From the NCBI RefSeq assembly GCF_002368115.1, contig NZ_AP018316.1:2015694-2079693 (forward strand): 64,000 nt of DNA. The letters run 5' to 3'. Made by a program: the position numbers and the translations under genes. The stretch is from Dolichospermum compactum NIES-806 (GTDB taxonomy: Bacteria > Cyanobacteriota > Cyanobacteriia > Cyanobacteriales > Nostocaceae). Numbering within the stretch: the first letter of the stretch is position 1; each line of letters begins with the position of its first letter. This document shows positions 43,510 to 51,931 of this stretch, piece after piece. The notes beneath the pieces were generated by a model, which was not told where the DNA came from, did no database searches, and saw only the letters and a list, made by a program, of their open reading frames with translations.

Positions 43510-44001
43510 TCAACTCGCCTCAACCCCCAAACCAGTTCTAATCTTCTTGACAATAACTTCAGGTGGTTCAGAAACATCAACACAAATACAATTATCTGGC
43601 TCTTCAAGGTCATGAAACTGACTTTTGAGGAGCTTTTCGGTCATAAAGTGATTTTGTCGGGCTTTTAGCCTGTTTTCAATCACATCAAAAGACCCTTTCA
43701 GGTAAACTAGCTGAATGCAGCTATCAATCATCAGCATTTGACGATAACTAGTTTTGAGTGCTGAACAAGCCAAAACTACATTTTTATTTTCTTGTAGCCA
43801 ATTTTTAATGGCTGCTTGTAAATCTTCTAACCAAAGCTTTCTATCAGCATCATTGAGGGGGATACCCAGCCGCATTTTTTCGATGTTTGTTGCTGTGTGG
43901 AAGTTGTCAGCGTCCCTAAGTTCCCAGTTTAGTGTTTCTGCTAAAAGTTTACCAATGGTAGTTTTACCAGCGCCAGAAACGCCCATTAAAAGAATAATCA
44001 T
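43510..44001 (-). CDS. gntK: Gluconokinase
   Basis: 163 residues, the short GntK type. Known: it phosphorylates D-gluconate to 6-phosphogluconate with ATP, feeding the pentose phosphate or Entner-Doudoroff routes. Seen: the P-loop LMGVSGAGKTTIGK at the N-terminus, the substrate region LRDADNFHTATNIEKMRLG, and the family segment VLACSALKTSYRQML. The C-terminus LEEPDNCICVDVSEPPE is also typical. Its start is 19 bases downstream of a solitary CRISPR repeat. Gluconate genes are otherwise absent from the window. Confidence 0.9.
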   Translation of the reverse strand: MIILLMGVSGAGKTTIGKLLAETLNWELRDADNFHTATNIEKMRLGIPLNDADRKLWLEDLQAAIKNWLQENKNVVLACSALKTSYRQMLMIDSCIQLVYLKGSFDVIENRLKARQNHFMTEKLLKSQFHDLEEPDNCICVDVSEPPEVIVKKIRTGLGVEAS

Positions 44002-44015
44002 TGAAAATCACGCTT

Positions 44016-44621
44016 TTAGTTTCCATCCCCTTGCGGGGAAGAGGTAATGTCAACCTTTCCCAGCCCCGTGTCGTCCAATGCCCACACGCATTCTTTTTTT
44101 CCCTTTTCTAAAAAATCTAAAAAAATTAGCGTAGCCAAATCTGTAAATTTTTCCAGAGGAATCCTCTCTTCATTTCCCACACTTATCCTAAATCTAAGAA
44201 GATAGCAAAACATTTGAATGGATTGCTCTACGTTTAGAAGGCAATTTATACCATAAGATTTATTATCATCGCCTTTTTCCTTGCCAGCATTTTGTCCCTG
44301 GTTTGATTCCACTCGCGGCTCAATGCCTAAATATTGACACCAATACCTTCTGGTATTAGTTGCAAAAATTCTATGAGTTTCAGCTAAGGATTTTTTTGTC
44401 GTGCAAAGCAATATTTTTTCTGCATAGAAATTAATATCACCCAGCATTATTTTTAAGTCGGGATTAGAGTTTTTTATTTCCCTAATCTTCACATCCACAC
44501 TCTTAATATCTTTTCCTTCAAGATTAAGTGGAAACAGGCTTTTACCTAAACCGGATTGGATAAGCGCACTTCTCAGTCCTTCATACCGGACTTGTCTTTC
44601 AGATTTAGTAAATTTAGTCAT
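44016..44621 (-). CDS. Unknown protein whose C-terminus is encoded by a CRISPR-like repeat
   Basis: 201 residues from MTKFTKSERQVRYEGLRSAL (ATG 44621); an ATG four codons upstream (44633) is also possible. The protein is basic and mixed alpha/beta in appearance, with the segment LAETHRIFATNTRRYWCQYL and a helical stretch LLNVEQSIQMFCYLLRFRIS. I do not recognise the family. Its last 12 residues, VDITSSPQGDGN, are the in-frame translation of a 36-base CRISPR-type repeat, and the TAA stop comes directly after it. The 35 bases before the repeat (44056-44092) are GC-rich, unlike the AT-rich rest of the gene, so the native end may have been lost. It lies 8 bases downstream of sfsA. It may belong to a lost CRISPR locus, but that is inference. 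Confidence 0.55.
   Translation of the reverse strand: MTKFTKSERQVRYEGLRSALIQSGLGKSLFPLNLEGKDIKSVDVKIREIKNSNPDLKIMLGDINFYAEKILLCTTKKSLAETHRIFATNTRRYWCQYLGIEPRVESNQGQNAGKEKGDDNKSYGINCLLNVEQSIQMFCYLLRFRISVGNEERIPLEKFTDLATLIFLDFLEKGKKECVWALDDTGLGKVDITSSPQGDGN
44020..44055 (-). repeat. Solitary CRISPR-type repeat
   Basis: On the minus strand it starts GTTGACATTACCTCTT, continues with the hairpin CCCCGCAAGGGG and ends ATGGAAAC. The architecture equals that of the array repeat at 35979-38206, but the outer sequence and the 8-base handle differ. No second copy or spacer is seen beside it. Confidence 0.7.
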
Positions 44622-44641
44622 TTTTTTTAACAAAATGTGGA

Positions 44642-45367
44642 TTAAATTTTCAGTTTTGCTAAACCTAGATAACGAATACCTTCAGGAGATATATCAAAGC
44701 GACATGGTAAAACTTCTAAACCCAGATTAATCGCTTCCCGCAACAACTGACCATATACGGGATCTGTTGTATCTCCAGGTGCAAACTCTACACAATCACC
44801 TCGATTAATAAAATACAGCATTACCGACCGACTTGCGGGTAAAACTTCCATTAATTCCCGTAAATGCTTTTGTCCTCTGGTGGTTTCTGTATCGGGAAAT
44901 AAGGCTAAAGTTCCCTGACACCAAGTTGTATTTTTTACTTCCAAATAAATTGGGCGTTGTTCAGCACTACCCGTCAAATAAAAATCTATCCGACTTTTGC
45001 GATCTTTTCCATAAACAACTTCACCTTTCACCTGTTCATATTCACCCAACTCTGGGAATAAATGTTTTTCTAAAGCTAATTTAATCACTCGATTAGGCAA
45101 AGCCGTATTTACACCCACCCAAGCTTTTTGATTATCATTAACTTGAATCAACTCTAATGTATAACCTAACTTGCGGTGAGGATTATCGCTTTTAGAAACT
45201 TGTACAGCACTACCAATGGTAGAAACTCCCGTCATTGGTCCGGTATTCGGACAATGTGCTATTACTACCTCTCCAGAGTCCAGTTGAACATCAGCAAAAA
45301 ACCGCTTATAGCGTTTGAGTAAAATGCCAGGATAGAGTGTGGGGTAGTTATAGAGGCAATCAGTCAT
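44642..45367 (-). CDS. sfsA: SfsA family DNA/RNA nuclease, sugar fermentation stimulation homologue
   Basis: 241 residues. Known: SfsA was named for its effect on maltose gene expression; the fold has an OB-like N-terminal domain and a PD-(D/E)xK-type nuclease domain. Seen: the N-terminal LLKRYKRFFADVQLDSGE and the family signature VIAHCPNTGPMTG. A nuclease-like core follows, with SRIDFYLTG and IYLEVKNTTW, in which Asp, Glu and Lys are the expected metal-binding residues. The protein ends RYLGLAKLKI and is full length. The unknown gene follows 8 bases downstream, probably in one transcript. Confidence 0.92.
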   Translation of the reverse strand: MTDCLYNYPTLYPGILLKRYKRFFADVQLDSGEVVIAHCPNTGPMTGVSTIGSAVQVSKSDNPHRKLGYTLELIQVNDNQKAWVGVNTALPNRVIKLALEKHLFPELGEYEQVKGEVVYGKDRKSRIDFYLTGSAEQRPIYLEVKNTTWCQGTLALFPDTETTRGQKHLRELMEVLPASRSVMLYFINRGDCVEFAPGDTTDPVYGQLLREAINLGLEVLPCRFDISPEGIRYLGLAKLKI

Positions 45368-45623
45368 TAGTCATAAATAGGTAGAGCATTGATTCATAGT
45401 AACTCAATGAAAATACCATGAACAGATCCCCGACTTCTTGTGTTTATTATGTCCACAAACCATAAATTGATCTCAGAAGTCGGGGATCTTATGATCACTT
45501 TACCTAAATTCTTGCCGAAAAAGTCTAATTTAGATCATAAATTAGTAACTTTTGTAGTCAAATTTACGATATTTTTCGGGAAATTAAATATAATAAATAT
45601 CACAGCTTACCATTTAAATAAAT

Positions 45624-45867
45624 AGGGCTTGCTGATAGCGTAGCGTGGCGTAAGCCAGATAAAGCTACAACTTAGATATATCAAGAGTTTGAATGTGGAA
45701 AAGGTGAATTAGGTGCAAGGAATAAGGGTTGAAATTAGCAAAAACCTATCACTTGACCAGATTCAAGACTATTTTTCTAATTCTTCCTCCTGACTCCTGA
45801 CTCCTGACTCCTAGCCCTCACAGATAACTTTTATGGCTTACGCCACGCTTCGCTATCAGCAAACCCT
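45624..45867. repeat. 244-bp element with 34-bp inverted ends
   Basis: Left end AGGGCTTGCTGATAGCGTAG (45624 onward) and right end CGCTATCAGCAAACCCT (to 45867) are inverted copies over 34 bases with two mismatches. The ends contain the GATAGCGTAGCGTGGCGTA motif that is scattered in the window (7715, 8570, 49995). The interior has TCCTGACTCCTGACTCCTGAC tandem units. It fills most of the sfsA-dioxygenase gap; the rest (45368-45623) holds one GATCCCCGACTTCT hairpin repeat and no gene. Confidence 0.6.
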
Positions 45868-45906
45868 AAATATGGTAGCATTTACCAATGCAAGGAAAAA
45901 TATCCT

Positions 45907-46578
45907 ATGCAAAAAGTCTCACTCTATACAGAATTAGAATATGCTTTTCTGTTCACTCTGAGAAAAGTAAACTCGATTAATACAGCAGGTTTTCGACCAT
46001 TTTTTGAGAATTTACCAATTGACCCTTACGTTAAGGGTGAATATCGTTCCCGCAGGTTATCCAGATTTAAAGTTTCTGGAGATAAATTGGTGAAACTCTC
46101 TCACGGATATCTATTACAAGCTAAAGAATATAATCCTTTGTTGGGAGGAATTAAAAGAGAGTTTGCAGAATTAGATGATGACCTGATAGAATTGGATATT
46201 TTCAAGAAACTGGTTTTGGCATTTTGTGATTCTTGTAAACTTTATTCGTCAGCAGAAGTTGATGTTCATCAAATTAGAACTACCTGTTCACCAACTAATT
46301 TAGGAAATCCTGCACCTGAAGGTATTCACAAAGATGGTGGTGATTTTATTGGCATTTTTTCCGCAGGAAGAGACAATGTTCAAGGTGGAGAAACCAATTT
46401 ATATGCTGCTAAAAAAGAAAAGCCAATTTTTAACAAGATTTTGCAACCTGGAGAAATAATTTTAGTGAATGAAGATCAATTTTTTCATTTTACTACGCCG
46501 ATAAAACCCCAAAATCCAGGTTTGGGAAGTAGAGATGTATTTGTGATCAATTATCCTAGTATAACGTCTGACTTTTAA
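45907..46578 (+). CDS. 2-oxoglutarate/Fe(II) dioxygenase family protein (PF10014-like)
   Basis: 223 residues. The Fe-binding facial triad is visible as His141 and Asp143 in EGIHKDGGDF and His194 in FFHFTTPI. An Arg in LGSRDVFVINYP probably binds 2-oxoglutarate. Known: this family includes free amino acid hydroxylases such as the Bacillus L-isoleucine 4-hydroxylase; many members are uncharacterised. The N-terminus (AGFRPFFENLPIDPYVKGEY) and YRSRRLSRF are family-like. The ATG at 45907 follows AGGAAAAATATCCT, giving a plausible ribosome site. No biosynthetic cluster surrounds it, so the substrate is unknown. Confidence 0.82.
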   Translation: MQKVSLYTELEYAFLFTLRKVNSINTAGFRPFFENLPIDPYVKGEYRSRRLSRFKVSGDKLVKLSHGYLLQAKEYNPLLGGIKREFAELDDDLIELDIFKKLVLAFCDSCKLYSSAEVDVHQIRTTCSPTNLGNPAPEGIHKDGGDFIGIFSAGRDNVQGGETNLYAAKKEKPIFNKILQPGEIILVNEDQFFHFTTPIKPQNPGLGSRDVFVINYPSITSDF

Positions 46579-46868
46579 TCACAAAACCCGTAGGGGCGCA
46601 GGGTCTGCGCCCTAAATTGTATCGCATCCAACTAATAACCCTCAAATGAGGTATAATAAGAAATAATTAAACGCAGATGGACGCAGATAAACGCAGATAA
46701 TTTTGTACTTCATCAGACTAAGAAAGATGAAATGACATTTTGTTACCAATCAATAATATAGCGTTTTTTAATTCAGTGAGGTACAAGAACCCCACCCCCA
46801 ACCCCCTCCCCGCAAGCGAGGAGGGGGCTATGATATACTTGATATAATTAGGAATTGCTATAAATAAT
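46579..46868. other. Intergenic region with repeat pieces
   Basis: It holds a GGGCGCAGGGTCTGCGCCC palindrome near 46594-46612, the duplicated unit ACGCAGATGGACGCAGATAA near 46672-46700, and CCCCCTCCCCGCAAGCGAGG hairpin sequence near 46800-46828. I see no gene. The last 40 bases before the TPR gene are AT-rich (GATATACTTGATATAATT) and promoter-like. Confidence 0.4.
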
Positions 46869-48134
46869 ATGAATGAAGAATTTTATAACCGGGGATTAGA
46901 AAAGGCTAAACAACAAGATTATGCTGGTGCGATAGGAGAATTTACCGCTGCTATCCAACAAAATCCTGGGTTTAGTAAAGCATATATTCAACGGGGTTTA
47001 GCATATTATGATTCAGGGGCAATTCTGCAAGCTGTTTATGATTATACTGAAGCTATAAAGCTGGATGAATATAGTCGAGAAGCTTTCTATTTTCGAGCTT
47101 TAGCTAGATTGGCATTAAAAAATCTTCCTGGTGCTTTGGAGGATGTAGAAAGGGCAATTCGGCTGGATTCTGATGATGCTGCTGCTTATGATTTACGGGG
47201 GATTGTCCGACGCAAACAGGGACATATTCAAGATGCTATTTTTAATTTCAAGAAAGCAGCCGAATTATATCTAGAACAAAAAGATAAGGAAAAATGTCAA
47301 AGTTGTTTGCAAAAAATTAAACAATTACAACCACCTCAAAAACCAGAACAACAAATAAATAAGTCTGTAGCTGTATCTATTACCTCCACTAATCAATATT
47401 TTCAGCAATTATTAACAAAGGCAGAACAGGGAGAAACTAGAGAAGCGATTGCTGATTTAAACTGGGTATTAAAAGCTGATCCCCAAGATGCTCAAGCCTA
47501 TTGCTGTCGCGGCGTAATTCAGTGTAAACTTGGTAATTATCGAGAAGCAATTACTGACTTTAATCAAGCACTAAAACTGGATTTTCAAGATGCCATTGTT
47601 TATCGTAACCGAGGAAAAGCCCGTTGCCAAATTGGTGATTATCAGGGTGCATTATCGGATTTAAACCAAGCTTTAAAAATGCAGCCTGAAGATCCTTTAG
47701 TTTATGTTTCTAGAGGTAATATTTATCGGGAAATGGGTAATTGTTTGAATGCAATTCAAGATTATAATCAAGCACTGCACATAAATCATGATTACGCTCC
47801 AGCTTACTATAATCGTGGTCTTGCCTATACATTGTTAGAAGAAATACAAACTGCTGTAGCCGATTATCAAAAAGCAGCGAGTATTTATTGTGAACAAGAA
47901 GACTGGGAAAATTATCAACAGGTATTAAATAAGTTACAAAAAATTCAAACATCCCAACCCGTAATTAATAATCAGAAATATGAAGTTTTACGTCAGCGAT
48001 TGTTGCGGTTAGTGGGGGGACAATGGGAAATCGCCAAAGGCTTGATTCAACAACAAGAATATCATTATCCGGGAATGTCCGATGATTGGTATTTACAAAG
48101 AGTCATTGATCAATTAGAGAGCGATCGCAACTAG
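46869..48134 (+). CDS. Tetratricopeptide repeat protein
   Basis: 421 residues, cytosolic (no signal peptide or membrane helix). It has three or four TPR units in the first 125 residues (for example AIGEFTAAIQQNPGFSKAYI). A Gln/Pro-rich linker (about 160-180) and four more units (for example AITDFNQALKLDFQDAIVYR) follow. The C-terminus is a separate helical region (LRQRLLRLVGGQWEIAKGLI ... DDWYLQRVIDQLE) that looks like a small effector or interaction domain. Known: TPR arrays bind peptides. Start ATG 46869 is preceded by AT-rich sequence without a clear Shine-Dalgarno. The function is not known. Confidence 0.85.
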   Translation: MNEEFYNRGLEKAKQQDYAGAIGEFTAAIQQNPGFSKAYIQRGLAYYDSGAILQAVYDYTEAIKLDEYSREAFYFRALARLALKNLPGALEDVERAIRLDSDDAAAYDLRGIVRRKQGHIQDAIFNFKKAAELYLEQKDKEKCQSCLQKIKQLQPPQKPEQQINKSVAVSITSTNQYFQQLLTKAEQGETREAIADLNWVLKADPQDAQAYCCRGVIQCKLGNYREAITDFNQALKLDFQDAIVYRNRGKARCQIGDYQGALSDLNQALKMQPEDPLVYVSRGNIYREMGNCLNAIQDYNQALHINHDYAPAYYNRGLAYTLLEEIQTAVADYQKAASIYCEQEDWENYQQVLNKLQKIQTSQPVINNQKYEVLRQRLLRLVGGQWEIAKGLIQQQEYHYPGMSDDWYLQRVIDQLESDRN

Positions 48135-48252
48135 AAAATATACTATACTAAATACCCAGCACTTTTAGCGATGTCTTTCCCCCAAGTATTGAGCGACAGA
48201 TTTCCATTATCCACTACAAACCGCATACATTAGACATCTGATGAAAAAGAAT

Positions 48253-48280
48253 GTAGAGACGTTCCATGGAACGTCTCTAC
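48253..48280. repeat. Perfect 28-bp palindrome
   Basis: GTAGAGACGTTCCA and its exact reverse complement TGGAACGTCTCTAC are joined without a loop. This GTAGAGACG-type hairpin is a known dispersed pattern in Nostocales spacers. It lies in the 297-base gap before miaB, which otherwise holds no gene. Confidence 0.7.
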
Positions 48281-48431
48281 AAGAGTTCTGGAAAACGCAT
48301 ATTTAATTTCTGAAGATGTCTAAGTGGATTAACAACCGCACACTCCTGAAAATGTCACCCAAATAAGATAAAATTCCTATATAGAATAGAAAACAGACTT
48401 GATATACATTACTAACTAAGCGTAATTTCCC

Positions 48432-49793
48432 ATGACCACTAACCGCCATTACCACATTATCACCTTCGGTTGCCAAATGAATAAGGCAGACTCTGAACGC
48501 ATGGCTGGTATCTTAGAAGACATGGGCTTTGAATGGTCAGATGACCCAAACCAAGCAGATGTAATTCTTTACAATACCTGTACCATTCGGGATAATGCGG
48601 AACAAAAAGTATATTCTTATTTAGGTAGACAAGCCAAACGGAAGCAGGAACAACCTGATTTAACTTTGATTGTTGCTGGTTGTGTTGCCCAACAGGAAGG
48701 TGAAGCTTTGCTGCGGCGTGTGCCAGAATTGGATTTGGTGATGGGACCCCAACACGCTAACCGTCTGAAGGATTTGCTAGAGTCGGTTTTTGCTGGTAAT
48801 CAAGTTGTTGCTACTGAAGAAGTTCATATTTTTGAAGATATCACCCAGCCGCGTCGGGATAGTCAGGTAACTGCTTGGGTAAATATTATTTATGGTTGTA
48901 ACGAACGTTGTACTTATTGCGTTGTCCCTAATGTGCGCGGTGTGGAACAGTCTCGGACACCACAAGCGGTTCGGGCGGAAATCGAACAGTTAGCAAAACA
49001 AGGATATAAAGAAATTACTCTCCTGGGTCAAAATATTGATGCTTACGGACGGGATTTACCTGGTTCTACCGCCGAAGGTCGTCACCTGCACACATTGACA
49101 GATTTACTTTATTATGTCCATGATGTACCGGGTATTGAACGCATAAGATTTGCTACTAGTCATCCGCGTTATTTTACGGAAAGATTAATTAAAGCCTGTG
49201 CAGATTTGCCCAAAGTCTGCGAACATTTTCACATTCCTTTTCAATCTGGGGATAATGAGCTTTTAAAAGCTATGTCACGCGGCTATACTCAGGAAAAATA
49301 TCGCCGGATTATTGATACTATTAGAGGGTATATGCCGGATGCGTCAATTAGTGCTGATGCGATTGTGGGTTTTCCTGGTGAGACAGAAGCACAGTTTGAA
49401 AATACTTTGCAATTGGTGGCAGATATTGGGTTTGATTTAGTGAATACTGCGGCTTATTCACCTCGTCCTGGTACACCTGCGGCTTTGTGGGATAATCAAC
49501 TGAGTGAGGAAGTTAAAAGCGATCGCTTGCAAAGATTGAACCATTTAGTTAATATCAAAGCAGCAGAGCGATCGCAACGTTACTTTGGTCGGATTGAAGA
49601 AGTATTAGTAGAAGCTCAAAATACCAAAGACACAAACCAGGTTATGGGAAGAACTGGGGGAAATCGTCTCACATTCTTTACTGGCGATATTAATCGCCTC
49701 AAAGGGCAAATAGTCAAGGTTAAAATTACCGAAGTTCGTGCTTTTAGTTTAACAGGAGAAGCAGTAGAAGTTCGTCAACCAGTTACAGTTTAA
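48432..49793 (+). CDS. miaB: tRNA-2-methylthio-N6-dimethylallyladenosine synthase
   Basis: 453 residues. Known: MiaB is a radical-SAM methylthiotransferase that adds a methylthio group to i6A37 of tRNAs, using two [4Fe-4S] clusters. Seen: the N-terminal cluster cysteines in ITFGCQMNKADSERM, YNTCTIRDNAEQK and IVAGCVAQQEG. The radical-SAM CxxxCxxC is in YGCNERCTYCVVP. The C-terminal TRAM domain ends EVRAFSLTGEAVEV. Length is normal. The TAA stop codon is at the same time the 3-bp target site of a MITE that starts immediately after it. Confidence 0.95.
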   Translation: MTTNRHYHIITFGCQMNKADSERMAGILEDMGFEWSDDPNQADVILYNTCTIRDNAEQKVYSYLGRQAKRKQEQPDLTLIVAGCVAQQEGEALLRRVPELDLVMGPQHANRLKDLLESVFAGNQVVATEEVHIFEDITQPRRDSQVTAWVNIIYGCNERCTYCVVPNVRGVEQSRTPQAVRAEIEQLAKQGYKEITLLGQNIDAYGRDLPGSTAEGRHLHTLTDLLYYVHDVPGIERIRFATSHPRYFTERLIKACADLPKVCEHFHIPFQSGDNELLKAMSRGYTQEKYRRIIDTIRGYMPDASISADAIVGFPGETEAQFENTLQLVADIGFDLVNTAAYSPRPGTPAALWDNQLSEEVKSDRLQRLNHLVNIKAAERSQRYFGRIEEVLVEAQNTKDTNQVMGRTGGNRLTFFTGDINRLKGQIVKVKITEVRAFSLTGEAVEVRQPVTV

Positions 49794-49883
49794 GAGGATG
49801 TTTGAAAAGTTTTTAATGTATAAACAAACCCCTCTCCAAACCTCTCCCCGAAGCGGAGAGAGGCTTTGAAACCCCCCTTCCCA
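49794..49883. mobile_element. MITE family A, copy 3, truncated
   Basis: It starts GAGGATGTTTGAAAAGT right after the miaB stop TAA and continues through the CCCCTCTCCAAACCTCTCC core. It is cut at about 49883, where the four-hairpin element begins. No right end is found. Confidence 0.7.
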
Positions 49884-50023
49884 CCCAGAAATGAATTTCC
49901 GGGCTAATAGCGAAAGTAAACTAAAGTTTACTCAAAAATTTCCGGGTTATTTAGTCATCTTCAGATGACTTCTGCTATTAGACTGGGAATATGGCTAACG
50001 CCACGCTACGCTATCATTCCCAG
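49884..50023. repeat. Four-hairpin element, copy 3
   Basis: Hairpins: CCCAGAAATGAATTTCCGGG (49884-49903), AGTAAACTAAAGTTTACT (49915-49932), AGTCATCTTCAGATGACT (49953-49970) and CTGGGAAT...ATTCCCAG (49983-49990 with 50016-50023). The last loop contains an inserted GGCTAACGCCACGCTACGC motif. Inner hairpins 2 and 3 are again 18 bases. Confidence 0.7.
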
Positions 50024-50085
50024 GCGGGCTACAGGTTTTACGTTAAGTTGACACCAATGAGATTTTGCTTTACCCCTACCGATAG

Positions 50086-50673
50086 TTAAAAAGCTTTTAC
50101 TCCTGACTCCTCTTCTAATTGTCCTGTGAGCTTTTCCTGATTGCGTCTACGGATTTTGGCGTAAAGTTGAATACTTACAGCCATGAAAATCACCAAACCA
50201 AAAACTAACCAAGCGGTGAGGTCTGTGGGTAAGTTATTCTTGAATATAGCCAACATCACAATTACGACTAATAAAAGCGTCGGTGCTTCGTTTAAGGCGC
50301 GTAGTTTCTGACCACTCCAACTACATTCATCTGCTGCTAACTGCTTCATTAGTCTACCACAGTAATAATGATAGGCAATTAAAATCCCTACAAATCCTAA
50401 CTTGTAATGTAGCCAGGGTTCTTTTAACAGTTCCATGTTGGTAGATAAAATACCAATAGCCATTGCTACTGTCACAAACAGTCCCGGAGTAGTAATAATA
50501 TTGTAAAGACGCTTTTCCATGATTTGATACTGGTTCTTCAGTATCGTTCTTGCTGGTTCTGGTTCAAGGTTAGCTTCAACATGGTAGATAAACAACCGCA
50601 CTAGGTAGAATAACCCCGCAAACCAAACCACAAAGCCAATAATATGAAATGCTTTAAACCAAGAATACGCCAT
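50086..50673 (-). CDS. hemJ: Protoporphyrinogen IX oxidase HemJ
   Basis: 195 residues with four or five transmembrane helices. Known: HemJ, first shown in Synechocystis and Acinetobacter, oxidises protoporphyrinogen IX to protoporphyrin IX for heme and chlorophyll, binding heme b in the membrane. Seen: the N-terminal WFKAFHIIGFVVWFAGLFYL with its conserved His, the basic segment MEKRLYNIITTPGL, and LHYKLGFVGILIAYHYYCGR. The last 30 residues are polar and variable. The start ATG matches the family. It stands alone on the minus strand downstream of the R-M genes. Confidence 0.9.
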   Translation of the reverse strand: MAYSWFKAFHIIGFVVWFAGLFYLVRLFIYHVEANLEPEPARTILKNQYQIMEKRLYNIITTPGLFVTVAMAIGILSTNMELLKEPWLHYKLGFVGILIAYHYYCGRLMKQLAADECSWSGQKLRALNEAPTLLLVVIVMLAIFKNNLPTDLTAWLVFGLVIFMAVSIQLYAKIRRRNQEKLTGQLEEESGVKAF

Positions 50674-50794
50674 GAATTGTAACCTACCTTTATTAATTTA
50701 CAGATGATTGCATCTACTCCCATTATCAGGTTAAGATGATTTCGCAGCAAGGATGTGGATAGGTTAAGAAGTGTGAACCGTATATTTGGCATCA

Positions 50795-51931
50795 TCATAC
50801 TTCATCCTCAACAGCTTCTTCTTCCATATTAAACTCAACTCGACTTTGTAAAACTATTTCTTCAATTACTTGAATACCCCTTTGAAATTCTAAAACTTTA
50901 TTAAAACGAAGTATTAGTTCTGGAATATTTATCACTTCCTCTATACATTCCATATACTTTTTAATAATAGCTTTGATTTGATATCTTGTCTTTGCTTGTT
51001 CCTCAATCTTATTGAGTAAATATTCGACTTCTTCCTCAGTTTTGATTACAAAAGTAACTGGATATTTTTGTACCTTATCAATATCTAAAAAATATTTTCC
51101 AGTATCTAAGGTTTCTGTAACTTGAAAAAACCTTCCCAGAGGCTTCATGACAAAATCTATCCCACCATCATTTGCATTTGTGCGTCCAGTTTTATACAAA
51201 ATTAAATGATCAATATTTAATTCATCTTGCGACCAACCCCAATATATTTTTTGTTCTGCATAATAATGTTTTAAAATCGCATAACTAACAATCTCAAATA
51301 CTCTAGCATCTATATTTGGTTTTAATAAACTTCTAATGAATTCAATTGCTGCTTCAGATGAATGATTTTGAATTTCTATCATTTTTTGACAATAAATCAT
51401 AAATTCATTGAATGAATTCATTCTTGCTTGAATATAAGCATCAATAATATCTTTGATGGATTCAGAAATATTAATTACTTGCTCACCAATTTCAATTTTT
51501 AAAAGATTTTCATTAATCCAATATCTATTTGTTGTTGAATCTCTTATTATTGGTAAATAATCTGAGGTGTGAAAATATTTTTTAAATTCTTCATTTAAAC
51601 GATGATTCAGAGCATGATTTTGAAGTTTATTTCCAAAAGGTAACTCTCTTTGTCGCATTAATAAATTTATATATTGTGCGCCTTCATAATCTTCATAGCC
51701 ATTCTTAAAATGAAATTCCTTTTGTAAATAATCTTCAATCAAAACATATATAGCATAATGATTAGCAAAGCTGGATCTTGATTTTGAACCACGATTTGCA
51801 GCTTTAGTTTTAATATTAATATACTGTAATAATTGACTATTCCTTAAAATAATATCTCCATATCTAGGAAAGTATTTATTAAGAATATTAATTATTGTTT
51901 GCGTAAAATCATGCTGTAGTATTTTCATCAA
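50795..51931 (-). CDS. Putative type II restriction endonuclease paired with a YhdJ-like methyltransferase
   Basis: 378 residues. The likely PD-(D/E)xK centre is Glu213 in ARVFEIVSYAIL, Asp259 in NDGGIDFVMKP and Gln/Glu in GRFFQVTETL (268-275). The N-terminal 200 residues are helical and polar and could bind DNA. The start overlaps the end of the methyltransferase gene by 23 bases, the usual R-M coupling; the second Met is an equally good start. Known: YhdJ-type enzymes methylate adenine in ATGCAT, and AvaIII of Anabaena cuts that site. Inference: this protein is an AvaIII-like enzyme for ATGCAT. The gene is very AT-rich, suggesting transfer. Confidence 0.72.
   Translation of the reverse strand: MMKILQHDFTQTIINILNKYFPRYGDIILRNSQLLQYINIKTKAANRGSKSRSSFANHYAIYVLIEDYLQKEFHFKNGYEDYEGAQYINLLMRQRELPFGNKLQNHALNHRLNEEFKKYFHTSDYLPIIRDSTTNRYWINENLLKIEIGEQVINISESIKDIIDAYIQARMNSFNEFMIYCQKMIEIQNHSSEAAIEFIRSLLKPNIDARVFEIVSYAILKHYYAEQKIYWGWSQDELNIDHLILYKTGRTNANDGGIDFVMKPLGRFFQVTETLDTGKYFLDIDKVQKYPVTFVIKTEEEVEYLLNKIEEQAKTRYQIKAIIKKYMECIEEVINIPELILRFNKVLEFQRGIQVIEEIVLQSRVEFNMEEEAVEDEV

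Noticed and set aside
45440..45625. 61-codon frame in the gap after sfsA
   Set aside because: It spans a dispersed GATCCCCGACTTCT hairpin and has no coding character or ribosome site.
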